The translations under genes were made by a program, and so were the position numbers. 64,000 nt of DNA, taken from assembly GCA_002794775.1 (NCBI GenBank), contig NBAY01000114.1, positions 23,689 through 87,688 on the forward strand, given 5' to 3'. This stretch comes from Porodaedalea pini (taxonomy: Eukaryota; Basidiomycota; Agaricomycetes; Hymenochaetales; Hymenochaetaceae). The notes beneath the pieces were generated by a model. The model searched no databases. It was not told where the DNA came from and saw nothing but the letters and a program-made list of their open reading frames with translations. Of the stretch, positions 36,163 through 46,140 are shown piece after piece (the first letter of the stretch is position 1; every line of letters starts with the position of its first letter).

Positions 36163-38390
36163 GATGCCACGGCCAGTCGTCGGAATGAAGCCTTTCACGG
36201 TCATCATGTACAGACCACCGGCGAACTTCTTCTCAGACTTGATGCCCAGGATGACGGGTACGGCAAGCAGCTCCTTTTGTACATGCGACGATGTAAGGCG
36301 CGCCGCAGCATCAGTCTTGAGTTCCACGAAATCTACCTTGTGAAGCTTGGTCTCGCCGGTTTTGAGAGCACACAAGTATGAAGCAATGTCAGCACGACAT
36401 CGTCCCATTGTCGTGACGCACAGGCAAGACATGTACCTTGCCTTCGCGTGCTCGAACATCTCCTGTTGGATAGTCTTGAGAAGTGCAGGTACGGCAGTCT
36501 CCTTCAAGCCCGTATCACGTCGCACAGAAAGTGTTTGCTTCTTCTGGATATCAACCGGACCGAGTTCAAGGCGAAGTGGAACACCTGGACAAAAAGCCAT
36601 TTGTAAGACCACAGGAAGACCGAGAAATAAGGAATAATTGAATTTTCGCGCCTTCTGTTCCCAGTCGTTGAACTTGTAGCCAGGAGTGTCGCCGTTCCGT
36701 ACATCCACCTTCGCGCTTTCCTGAGCGTCTTCGCAAGCTCCTCACAGCGGTCGTATAGCTCCTGCTTATTAGTGTGCATGGTGATACCGCAGGGGACAAC
36801 GATTGCTTGGACGCGAGCGATGCGTGATGGGAGAACAAGATCCTGGTTGTCGCCGCGAATCATGACCATGATTCCGACCATGCGCGTGCTAAGGCCTCAC
36901 GAGTTCTGCCACAGAATAATTTACCACCGTTCGGACCCGTACCCTGCGGATCGTCCAGGTCTTCGACCACGACGTTGAACATCTCTGGCCGTGAGAAGTC
37001 TTGGCCAAGGCAATGCGACGTCGCAGCTTGGATGCCACGGCCGGTCGTCATGTAAAGACCACCGGCAAACTTGTCCTTGTCCGACTTGATGCCTGTGATG
37101 ACGAGTACGGTAAGCAGCACCTCGTACACGCGACGATGTAAATTGAGAATTTCCCGTACTTCAGTGTCGGCCTCCTTCGTGAAATGCGCAGTGTGGCCTT
37201 CCTGTCATAGGAACTCGCGCGTACGGAGGAACGGCTGGGGGCTCTTGGACTCCCAGCGCGCAACACTGATCCACTGGTTGGGCTTGAGGGGTAGATCACG
37301 ATAGCTCTTGATACATTTGGTATAGTAGGGATACATAGCCGTTTCTGTAGTCGGACGGATTGCTATGGGCTCCTCAAGCTCGGAGCTTCCTCTGAAGACG
37401 CATGTCATATCGACCTTAGTCAGCGCCTATAATACTTGTCAGCACAAAGTGAAGGATTACAGAACAATCAACGCACGTTCGTATACCAAACCGGAAAGTC
37501 GACCTCTTTCTTCATGCCAATAGCAATCTTCACCGTGCCGTCAATTCTCCCTTCCTCTTTCGTTGCCTTTTCCTGGGCGGCAATTGCAGACGTGCACATA
37601 GCAGGCACCACAGCCTCGGCCTTGAGTTCCACGAAATCTACCTCGTGAAGCTTGGTCTCCCCGTTTCGAGAGCACGCCAGTATGAAGCAATGTTGGTTCC
37701 AGGGAGGAAGACAGTAAAATCAGAGGCGAGGGCATGTACGGCGAAGAGGGAAGTCGATGATGTGAGTGCTCTACACTCACCCATCTCCTTGATTCTTGCG
37801 TTGAACCGTTCTGTTGGCAAGTAAGAACCTGAGATGCAGATGCTTGGTTTTTCAAAATACCTTGTACCGCTTCCCAGATGATGTGCGGCCAGTGATTAAG
37901 ACTGCAGCATCCACTAACGCTGTAGTAGTCTAACATATCGGCCTTGATCAGCACCTATGATACTTGTCAGCACTAAGTGAGGGATTACAGAACAATCAGC
38001 ACACGTTCGTATACGATACCGGAAAGTCGACCTCTTTCTTCACGCCAAACGCAGCCTTCACGGCGCCGTCGTTTCTCCCTTCCTCTTTCGCTGCCTTTTC
38101 CTGAATGGCAATTGCAGACGTGGGCGGAGCAGGCGCCGCAGCATCGGTCTTGAGTGTCGCGAAGTCTACTTCGTGAAGCTTGATCTCCCTGTTTCCGAGA
38201 ATGCGCAAGTATGAAGTAATGTTGGTTCCAGAGAGGAAGACAGTATAATTGGAGGCGAGTGCACGTACGGCGAAGGGGGAAGTCGATGATGCGAGCGATG
38301 CATCAAGGACCGTGACAACCTTCGGAGACGTGTTGGCATCGGTTTCGACGAGGAAGCGACATTCGCATTGAACGGGCTGGTAGCAGCGCT
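36163..38390 (-). pseudogene. Prolyl-tRNA synthetase fragment captured by transposon (copy 2)
   Basis: Same cargo as copy 1 but more complete. From high to low coordinates it holds the N-terminal domain (about 38385-38040), then the exon KADMLDYYSVSGCCSLNHWP (about 37940-37860) that copy 1 lacks, then FNARIKEMG. A second, diverged N-domain copy follows (about 37780-37470). After that come the core with [28 protein letters not shown] and ATSHCLGQDF, and the C-terminal segments to about 36163. Introns are retained. Frame breaks are shared with copy 1 (after FLRTREFL), so the damage predates duplication of the element. Confidence 0.9.
37427..37950 (-). repeat. Duplicated ProRS N-domain segment present only in copy 2
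   Basis: About 524 bp delimited by two near-identical introns (around 37427-37475 and 37951-38010). Copy 1 has a single such intron (about 3165-3207) and no segment between. Confidence 0.8.
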
Positions 38391-40445
38391 GATACGGTGC
38401 ACGCTCAAACAGGTCGGCAACGAGTTTGGTATCAGCCTCCTTCGCCTCAATAGCAGACATGACAAGCTTCTCGACGAGAAGATGTTGATGCTCCGAGGGA
38501 AGTACAGAGAAATACTCTTCCGCATCGTCGAGATCGCGGATAGCGAAGAACTCCTTGCGGTCCTGGTCAATCTTCTTTTCCGCTTGCTCCTTCGACATCG
38601 CCAATTTTCCCAGAGTCCTTCTCGAGAATCTCGTCCTCCTCGCCCTCCTCGCCGTCATGAGTCTCAGCGGGACTATTCTCCGACTTCTCCTGTAAGGGTC
38701 GAACGCGGAAGCAGGTTAAGTCTGGGACGCTGAGCAGGCTGGGCAGGTTCCACAGGTGCATTGTGGGTCAAGTCGACGCTCGTTGTACGGCTTGACAGGT
38801 GACTTGGACGAGACGAAGATGTAGTAGGAGCCTCATTAGCGGCCTCAGCGGCCTGCAGCATCTCGAACATGTTCGTATTCGAATTTGTCCTTGAAAGGCT
38901 CGCACTGTTGCGCTTGCTGTCTCCCTTCTTCGTGAAGACGCTAGCTGGTCCGAAGTTCATGGTTCCACTGCCATTCTGAATTCTGCCAAAGTTCGTCAGA
39001 TCGCCCGCCTTGTTTGCAGTCCTCGAAGGACCGGAGGCGACAGCCCATCCGTCAGGACCCACTTGAGCATTTCCGTCACGATCATGACCACGGCGTGAAC
39101 CACCACAAAACATGGCCGACTGTGCCAAGTTATGTTGCTCCTGTCGTGCCTTCTCTTTCGCGGCCTATATATTGGTAAGCACAAGTGAAATTGAGTAACA
39201 AAGCAAGAGCGCGTACAGCCTCATGAATCTGGGCGATTGTCGACGGAGCAGCGACCAAGTTGCGGGTAGTCCGTTTCCTTTCCCGCAATTCAATCACATC
39301 CTGTCCAAGAAAGTCAGCTCAACGAAAGGCTAAGAAACAGAAGGTACGCACTTGTAACATGAACTACATACGAGGCGACACGTTGCTGCTCTTCGCAAGC
39401 TCCTTCATCCGACTGAAATAGACATCCATGTGTCCGCGAGCCTTAGAGGCATCGAGCGCCTGACAAACACTTGTCAGTAGATTACATAAACTTTCGATCT
39501 CTTCCTCCTCGGGATTGTCGACGTTGCTGAGCAGCTTCTTGATACACTCATACATGATACGTTCCATGAGCATCTGAAGATTGAAGAGCTCACCGATGAA
39601 CTTGACGAATCCGAGACCTTGACGCTTGGCCTTCTGAGCAGTGTGGTATTCGTCCGAGTGCAGCGCACTCTCGCCAGCCTCCTTATTTTCTTCCTTTTCG
39701 TTGGCATCCTTAACAGCCTGATCCTCTGTCGCCTTCACGAGAGCCGCTGCCGCCATCGACTCCTTCTGCGTCCAGCCGCGCTCGAAGTCTTCCTGACAGC
39801 GATTCAGAAGGTAGTTACAGAAAAGTTGATCACCTGTAATCGGCTTGCCCTCAGCATTGCGGATACCATCATCCTACACGTTCGGACTGATCTGCTCCAT
39901 CATCTTATGGCACAAGCGAGCATACATCTCACTCCAGGCCGCCTCATCCGTTGCCTTCTCGAACACAAGCCGAATGAGCTAAATGAGCGTACGCCCATCC
40001 TTCTCACTCTCACTCTTGTTTGCCCACGCAATGATCTGGTTTGAGATGGACTCCAACTTCTCCATAGTGGGCTTGTTGAGCAGCAAATGGACTTTCTTGT
40101 CCACAATCTCAGGTGAGTCTGTGTCAATTGAGGCCCCACACCTGGACGTGCTGCCCGCGGCCCAGCGGTTCGCAGACTGCTCGAGCGGCGCGACGTGTTC
40201 GAAGGAGGAAGCAGCATTCGCGTTGAACTGATTGGCAGAAGCGCTGATACGGTCCGACTCGTTGCGTGTTGAGCCGCCACATTTCCTACGCGTACGCTTG
40301 TTGCCCACAGCGCCCGCGCCACCTGCCTGGAAGAGCGAACCATAGGCGATGGACACCCGCCTGCGAATGGAAGGCCACCGTGCCCACCACTCATTGACGT
40401 CGAGCGCATGAAGCGCTCTTCACTTGACAGTTTGTTCAGTGCAGA
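38390..40445 (-). pseudogene. eIF4G fragment captured by transposon (copy 2)
   Basis: Counterpart of 700-2765. The MIF4G segments (about 40110-39364) include NAEGKPITGDQLF intact around 39850, where copy 1 has a small deletion. Two glutamine codons of MIF4G are TAG here (near 39981 and 39874) where copy 1 has CAG, both C-to-T changes. The linker and MA3 start (about 39130-38400) follow, with introns retained. Neither copy can produce the factor, but each preserves stretches the other has lost, so they diverged after capture. Confidence 0.9.
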
Positions 40446-40721
40446 GAAGTTCAGACTTTACAGTCGGAAGTCGGACGGCATGTTGCCTGCAGCAGTGACC
40501 AGGCGGCCGGCGAAACTACCACTTCGTGTGTGATGGTTGTGGTGGATGTTATCGAGGGTTTTTTCAGACGTTCTGTAAGGACGTCGGCACCAGACATATT
40601 GGAGTGGCAGCAGATGTGAAGACTGCGTCAAAACCAACATACATGTGATCAAGTTCCCACACCTCTTCTGTGGACTGTGGGAAATTGGACTTACAAGTTT
40701 TTGTCACCTGAAGTGCCTCCA

Positions 40722-41314
40722 AATACAAAATACATCATATCTCACTCAATTCTTCACAAAAACTCTTCAAAAAAGTTGCTAAATTTATGTTTCAATGGTT
40801 TCTAAACTTTATGTGAGCTTAGAGGACAGAAGGTGGAATATTGAGGCTGCAGTAGTGAGAATGGGTGTTTCTCTAGAAAAACTCCTTCCCTGATTTTTCC
40901 TGAGCTCAATTTTGAAGCTAATGACATGAAACTTGTTGGAGAATGGTATATATATTGTATATTAAATTATAGATGGCTTATAACAATGCAGTCATTTTTT
41001 GACAACTGTCTGAGTCAAGCAAATTTGGGTGAGTTGGAGAGTTTCAGCACAACAGTCAAACAGGACAAGAGGAGATATTCACTCTAGTTCATCCCTGATC
41101 ACATCAACAGTATAATATATAGACCATTATACAACAAGTTTCATGTCATTAGCTTCAAAATTGAGCTCAGGAAAAATCAGGGAAGGGGTTTTTCTAGAAA
41201 AACACCCATTCTCACTAATGCAGCCTCAATATTCCACCTTCTGTCTACTAAGCTCACAAACATTTAGAAGCTATTGAGAAATAAAATTGGCAACATTTTT
41301 GAACTGATTCTGTG
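40722..41314. repeat. Internal inverted repeat of copy 2
   Basis: Sequence 40722-41090 (matching 1-370 on the other strand) is followed after about 15 bp by a diverged inverted copy, 41105-41314. Shared blocks include CAAGTTTCATGTCATTAGCT and TTTTTCTAGAAAAACACCCA. It continues beyond the nested LTR from 41767 for a few bases. Confidence 0.85.
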
Positions 41315-41318
41315 AAGA

Positions 41319-41766
41319 TGTTAGGCGGAAGTCTGGGTGGAACTCAGACTAGGCAACCTCAACAAGCGGCACCTGACAGTGACGCAGACGTTGTCTGGGA
41401 TGGGCTGTATCTCAAATATGAAGTTTGGGCAGCAGGTTAACTCAGACTAGGTTGTTGCAGAGGTAAGAGGATTAATACAAGTCTAAACTAATACAAGGGG
41501 GATGAGTCTCACCTAGGTCATCGCAGAGGTAAGAGGAAAAGCAGAACAAGGAGTTCATGTGATTCCTGAGGCCTTTTATAGCGATGACTGTGGGACTATA
41601 TTATCTAAGCTTACATAAACAAACAGAATGGAACGAATGAAGGTCATGTGAAAGGAGTGTGGGAAATGATTGGAAAGATGATTAATTATAATGAAAAGGA
41701 GCAGTTAAAAAGAAAAGAAATGGTAAAAGGAAAATAAAAGAAAAGGTGAGAGTTCAAGTTCTAACA
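41319..41766. mobile_element. Solo LTR nested in transposon copy 2
   Basis: 448 bp starting TGTTAG and ending CTAACA, flanked by a perfect 5-bp duplication GAAGA (41314-41318 and 41767-41771). Removing it restores ...TGTGAAGAATTGA..., which matches the uninterrupted sequence near 360-372. This is the footprint of an LTR retrotransposon lost by LTR-LTR recombination. Confidence 0.9.
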
Positions 41767-42146
41767 GAAGAATTGACAGGGATATGGATTTTACAAGTTT
41801 TTGAGGTGCTGAAATGCTCAAATTTTGTGATCTTCACATATGCATGTCTCAAGACTTATGGGTCCCAGTATAGGTCCAAGAAGCCAATCTAGTACCTGCA
41901 CCTGTGTCAAGCCATGACAGAATCTAATGAATTCCACAATCAGTTTTTTATTCTACAAAATTCCATAGAATCTATGAGGTGTGTCATTTTTTTATCCATA
42001 TTCTAAATTTCAAGCTGCCGATTCTGTTCAATTCCAAAACTTGGACAATTTTCCATGAAATTCTACAAGTTTTCTAAATTTCGGACTGCATTCTCATGAC
42101 ATTCCAAAGATTCTACAATTTACTACAATTCTAACAACTTTCTAAG

Positions 42147-42175
42147 GGTTTCTGAGCGGGAGGTTTTTCCTGATG
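42147..42175 (-). repeat. Right terminal inverted repeat of copy 2
   Basis: Ends GGAGGTTTTTCCTGATG at 42175, inverted relative to 35895-35923. Confidence 0.92.
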
Positions 42176-42300
42176 AATAAGGGAAGCAGGTTGAGTCAGA
42201 CCTGTGTATGTTTACTTCTACATCATATTTTCAGCATCGTCGTTTAGAAGAAGTAAATTAGGAGTCGCCGAGATGATTCGCAAAGCTTCAGGTATCAACG
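42176..42300 (+). pseudogene. Nudix (Ysa1-like) paralogue, continuation after the transposon
   Basis: Resumes exon 2 (GTTGAGTCAGACCT then an intron donor GTGTATG) and exon 3, where VAEMIRKASGIN at 42271-42300 parallels [13 protein letters not shown] of the intact gene, ending at the same GTAAGT donor. Homology fades after about 42310, so the 3' exons are missing. Confidence 0.85.
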
Positions 42301-42522
42301 GTAAGTGTTCTGATTCTACTTCACGACTCATCTCGATTTATGACTTATGAAACTTATAGTCTTGTATTGCATACAATTCGCAACCGGGCTCATATCGTCA
42401 ACTCGTAGGTTTATATCATATACACTCTAGCTCATTAGAACATTAGAAGTCCAAGTTTCGGATACTCCAATCCGATATACTCATTTCCATCTATGTTATT
42501 ATTCTAAGACATTTCCAACTAC

Positions 42523-42939
42523 TCAATGGCCCCTTTTAAGACGCTCCACGATTGCAGAGATCTCGTGCGATGCAAAGGGCGTACCGTCCAGATCATGGAT
42601 GCCCTTCTCCTCCAGGTATTTCTTAATTCCTGCTACTTCGCCGTTGAATGTTTCACTGGCGAACTGCACTTCCTCATTATACTCGGTGGTCGTTCTGCCT
42701 AGTACATGTTTAAGATCTTCCTTTTCCTCTGCAAGTTCTTCTACCCTTTTATGTAGCTTTCCTGTTGCGCGGGTGAGAACTTTCATGTACTCTTTGATAT
42801 CCTTAAGCTCGTGGGGGAGTTTGCCCAGGATGTTCTTCATGTTCACTGAGAGATTTACATCTTTTGTGGGAACCTCGATAACACCTTCGGAATCCGAACT
42901 GCTGTATGAGCCCCTTCTTGAGCTAACCTTGGAAGACAT
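42523..42939 (-). CDS. Hypothetical coiled-coil protein, 138 aa
   Basis: Uninterrupted frame from ATG at 42939. The N-terminus is Ser-rich with an acidic patch (SSRRGSYSSSDSEGVIEV). A long helical charged region follows (KLHKRVEELAEEKEDLKHVL) with heptad-like Leu/Val spacing, a likely coiled coil, and the tail is basic. No known family recognised. It lies head-on to the broken Nudix exon 3 and only 223 bp from it, in the space where the 3' exons of that paralogue would have been. The downstream end of the duplication may therefore have been replaced by this gene. Confidence 0.6.
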   Translation of the reverse strand: MSSKVSSRRGSYSSSDSEGVIEVPTKDVNLSVNMKNILGKLPHELKDIKEYMKVLTRATGKLHKRVEELAEEKEDLKHVLGRTTTEYNEEVQFASETFNGEVAGIKKYLEEKGIHDLDGTPFASHEISAIVERLKRGH

Positions 42940-44030
42940 AGCTGATGATGCTGAAAGATGTGTATGACTTGTATGTGATTAGGATGTTGAATAGTGGAGA
43001 AATCATGTACGATTTTACGGCATTTTATGTGAAAGCTTTGCTCATTTGAAGCACTAGTCTGTGTGTCGCCACTAATTACACACATGCAGTGCATATGATA
43101 ATAATTTGTTTCACAAACAGCTACTTTGTCTCGTTATGAAAAGGAGAACGGTAAGAAGCGACGCTATGAGAAAGAAATTTAGCTATAGTTGCTGTGATTT
43201 ATTCATATGGAGAACACAATAACTAGTCTGTTCACTAGCGGCAACTTTTTCATACTCTCAAATGGAGAACCGGAAGAGGGGACGTAGTGAGAAGCTGATA
43301 TATCTACATGGGGTTATACTTTGCTACCACACCGACAGGCTGATTAAAATTGCGAGAAAATGCAACGCATAGGCTTGACACTAAATTACCAGGGACATAG
43401 TGTATTGATGTAAATATTGCAATTTAAAAGAACTGTACTGTGCACCTTTCCTATGCGAGAGTAGTGAGTCCTTTCCAGACTCCGTCCGAAACCTCGACAA
43501 TCAGAGTAGCAAAGGTAGCAAACATGATTCTCTGAACTGCACGTCGCCACCTACATTCTGGGGCAAACTCAACGAGTTATTTCGGTCAATTTCGCTATGA
43601 ACGACTCGGAGAAATTTGGATCAATCGACGCGTAGCATCCCAGTGACATGGAACGGGTGGAATTTGCCTACTCCGGAACCGTTATACTAATTGTCCTAAT
43701 ATCACAGTGTTTCAGCCACTGGCACTGGTCACTATTGCTCTAGACACCCTTACACGATGTGAATCGCGCCGAATGCGAAGCACCGATTCATGCGAAGTGA
43801 GCAAAATGTCGTAATAGATTTCATTTTATAAATATTGATACTACCCATAATGACGGACAGATGGGCTATTCCGATATGAATGTGCACACTTATTGGAGGA
43901 GAACGTCGGGCTGCACGTGACTTTGAAAACATGACGCGACGCGGTGCTTGAAACACTATGAATTCTCTGCTTGCGACGACGTTCAGGAGACTATCTTCTC
44001 ACTTCTCTCCGCACATAACTTCCTTAAGGC
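42940..44030. other. Intergenic region
   Basis: No gene recognised. Two loosely similar segments (about 43138-43160 and 43259-43280, AATGGAGAACCGGAAGAG-like) may be an old small repeat. Confidence 0.5.
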
Positions 44031-44041
44031 ATATCAAAAGA

Positions 44042-45143
44042 ATGTCCTTTCAGCCGAAGTTACTGAAGACACGTGAGCTACCTGCCTCGGAAGCAAAGTG
44101 AGAAAATCTCGGAACGTGGTCCCTATAACAGACACTCACAACTCTTGACAAACGAGGTGGGTCTCGCTGAAGGAGCTTGAATGGAAAGATCAAGAAGGGA
44201 AACATGTTGAGTCAGACCTGTGCATGTACAAGTCTGTATCTTAATTGGAGCATGCTCTCATAGAGGAAGTGGGAGTGCGCCGAACGGAGGACTCGAGGGG
44301 CTTCAGGCATCGACGGTAAGTCTCTTGCATTTGCTTAATGAATCATTTTTGAACAATATACATTTAAAGCTGTCGCAATTCTTGCGATCTTAAAATCCGC
44401 TAAAGGCACATTTCCGCCATCCACAGTCATCATCGAACAATACCGGCCGCCAATTGATAAGCTTATAATCGGTAGGACCGACCCGTATTTTGTCTCAAAC
44501 AATTAGTAGTTAAAAGACCTCTTTGATTATACAGAACTTCCTGCTGGTAAACATGGTAGTCTATTCGGCCGAGCTTGCACTGAATTCTTTCGTGCGTTCC
44601 GGCAGGTTTAATTGACGAAGGCGAGACGCCGGAGCAGACAGCGATCCGAGAACTAGAGGAAGAAACAGGGTTCAAAGCAGACAAGGTCATCGAGTCGTCT
44701 CCTGTGCTAGTGAATGATCCTGGTAAGTTGTACGCTTCCTCTAAAATATACGTAACGTTCAACGAGGCTCAACCAACCAGGCATGACTACGGCGAACATG
44801 AAACTCATCGTTCTCGGTGTGACCTTTCCGGATCAACTCGAGCTTAGTGATGCAAAGCTTGATGAAGGCGAGCATATCGTAAAGCGCGTTATTGAACTGT
44901 CCAAGTTATTTGGCAAGCTGCGAGGTACGATGTTGGTTAAATTTTGTTTGCCTTGTATTTGATGCTGATCTTATGCTTTGCAGAATATGATGAGAAGGTG
45001 AAGTACACTGTCATCAGGCTTCGTAGCTCTGTCCGGCTGATCGCACCTAATTGGATCAGGGATTTGTTGTTGACGCAAGGCTGTCACATCTTGCCTCCGG
45101 TCTTAAACTTGCAGGACAGTTAGAGTCGGGATCTGAGTTGTAA
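44042..45143 (+). CDS. ADP-ribose/ADP-sugar pyrophosphatase, Nudix (Ysa1-like)
   Basis: Nine exons close to 213 residues: 44042-44097, 44157-44219, 44266-44315, 44370-44471, 44535-44546, 44606-44722, 44781-44924, 44984-44997 and 45060-45143. The protein reads [20 protein letters not shown], then [40 protein letters not shown], and the full Nudix box [20 protein letters not shown] followed by TGF, with the RE..EE metal ligands. These match Ysa1/NUDT5 enzymes, which hydrolyse ADP-ribose to AMP and ribose 5-phosphate with Mg2+ and keep free ADP-ribose low. Residues just before the box come from a 12-nt exon. The length is that of a complete family member. A broken paralogue lies about 8 kb upstream in the same orientation. 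Confidence 0.92.
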
Positions 45144-46138
45144 GTCGATTAAGGAGCTGAAGAAGATGCGAACGCATAGAAATAAAATAAAATGCTATTT
45201 TTGGAAGGCGAAGGACTGAACTACGGTCGCCATCGTGCAATGACAACTCGCGATTCAAAACAGACGAGATGGACTTTCTGGCTGCGAGGCGCGCAGAACG
45301 AAGCTGAGACGGCAACAACGGTCATCTGGGTATTCGGGAAGAAAGTGCCGCGCATCATGGGGAGCCATATTGAGCGAAGGGGCAAGAGCACGCCACACCT
45401 GTCATATGACTCATGAGCTTCCGAAGTCGAGCATAGGATGCTTCTTCGCTGTCGCGGTGCCGATTCCGTCTAGTGAGTACGTACTCTCTGATGCTTTAGT
45501 ATTGGAGCTAAGAGATCGTGGATAGGTACGTTGCGGCAGACGGAACCAGTGTTGAAGCATGAGTCAGGGTTCCTCGAAGAACGCGCGAAGATGCATGAGA
45601 CGAACATTCAGGAAATCGCTCTAGCTGGATGATACTGAAATTTGACTTGCCTTCATAGGACTGCGCTGGCAAGCGGTTACAGTGAGAAAGTAGAGTTGCG
45701 TCTTGCAATGTCTACTTTAGCCCCTAATCTACTCTCATCAGCTCAACGAGAGGTTGAGAGTTCATGCCATCACGTCTTCCATATTCTCAGGCGCTACTTT
45801 TCGTTTCAGCGCCACTCGCGTTCGCAATCTGTTTTGCTTGCTACCAGTATCAATTGGTGTATCGGAGCGGCTATACAATGCGCCTGCAATGCATAGTAGA
45901 CTTGTTGTTTGAGAGCGTCTGAATTCCATCGTCTCCATACGTCAAAATTGGTCTGGTGAGAGCATGCTGACTGCGACTTGTGATTTCCCTTATGGAGCCC
46001 TGGATTGAGTACATACATATGCACATATAATATCATCCGGCAACGTATTCCATTCCCTTTGATTCTAAGTGAAACTATCAAGATGTTGAGCGAGTTGTGC
46101 TCCTTGTCGCGTTGCCGATTAAGATCCGCTTTCTATAT
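45144..46138. other. Intergenic region
   Basis: No recognisable gene; short frames on both strands only. Confidence 0.5.
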
Positions 46139-46140
46139 TA

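Larger units (their letters stand above)
35895..42175 (-). mobile_element. Gene-capturing TIR transposon, complete copy 2
   Basis: 6281 bp bounded by inverted repeats beginning CATCAGGAAAAACCTCCCG, about 29 bp with one mismatch. Comparison with the intact Nudix exon at 44174-44200 shows a single clean insertion with AA present on both sides (35893-35894 and 42176-42177), a 2-bp target duplication. Both subterminal regions are dense in degenerate ATTCYA/TRGAAT motifs. Cargo on the minus strand is eIF4G then ProRS fragments. A nested solo LTR and a large internal inverted repeat lie in the right part. There is no transposase frame, so it is presumably mobilised in trans. The superfamily is not recognised. 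Confidence 0.93.

Noticed and set aside
1..42175. A single 42-kb composite element using the eIF4G/ProRS copies as giant inverted ends
   Set aside because: Copy 2 has its own pair of terminal inverted repeats and a clean insertion site in a Nudix exon, and copy 1 ends independently at 4715. They are two separate insertions.
35895..42175. hAT element with 8-bp target duplication starting at CAGG
   Set aside because: The 8-mers on the two sides (ATCAACAT-like and ATGAATAA) do not match; the Nudix empty-site comparison supports only AA.
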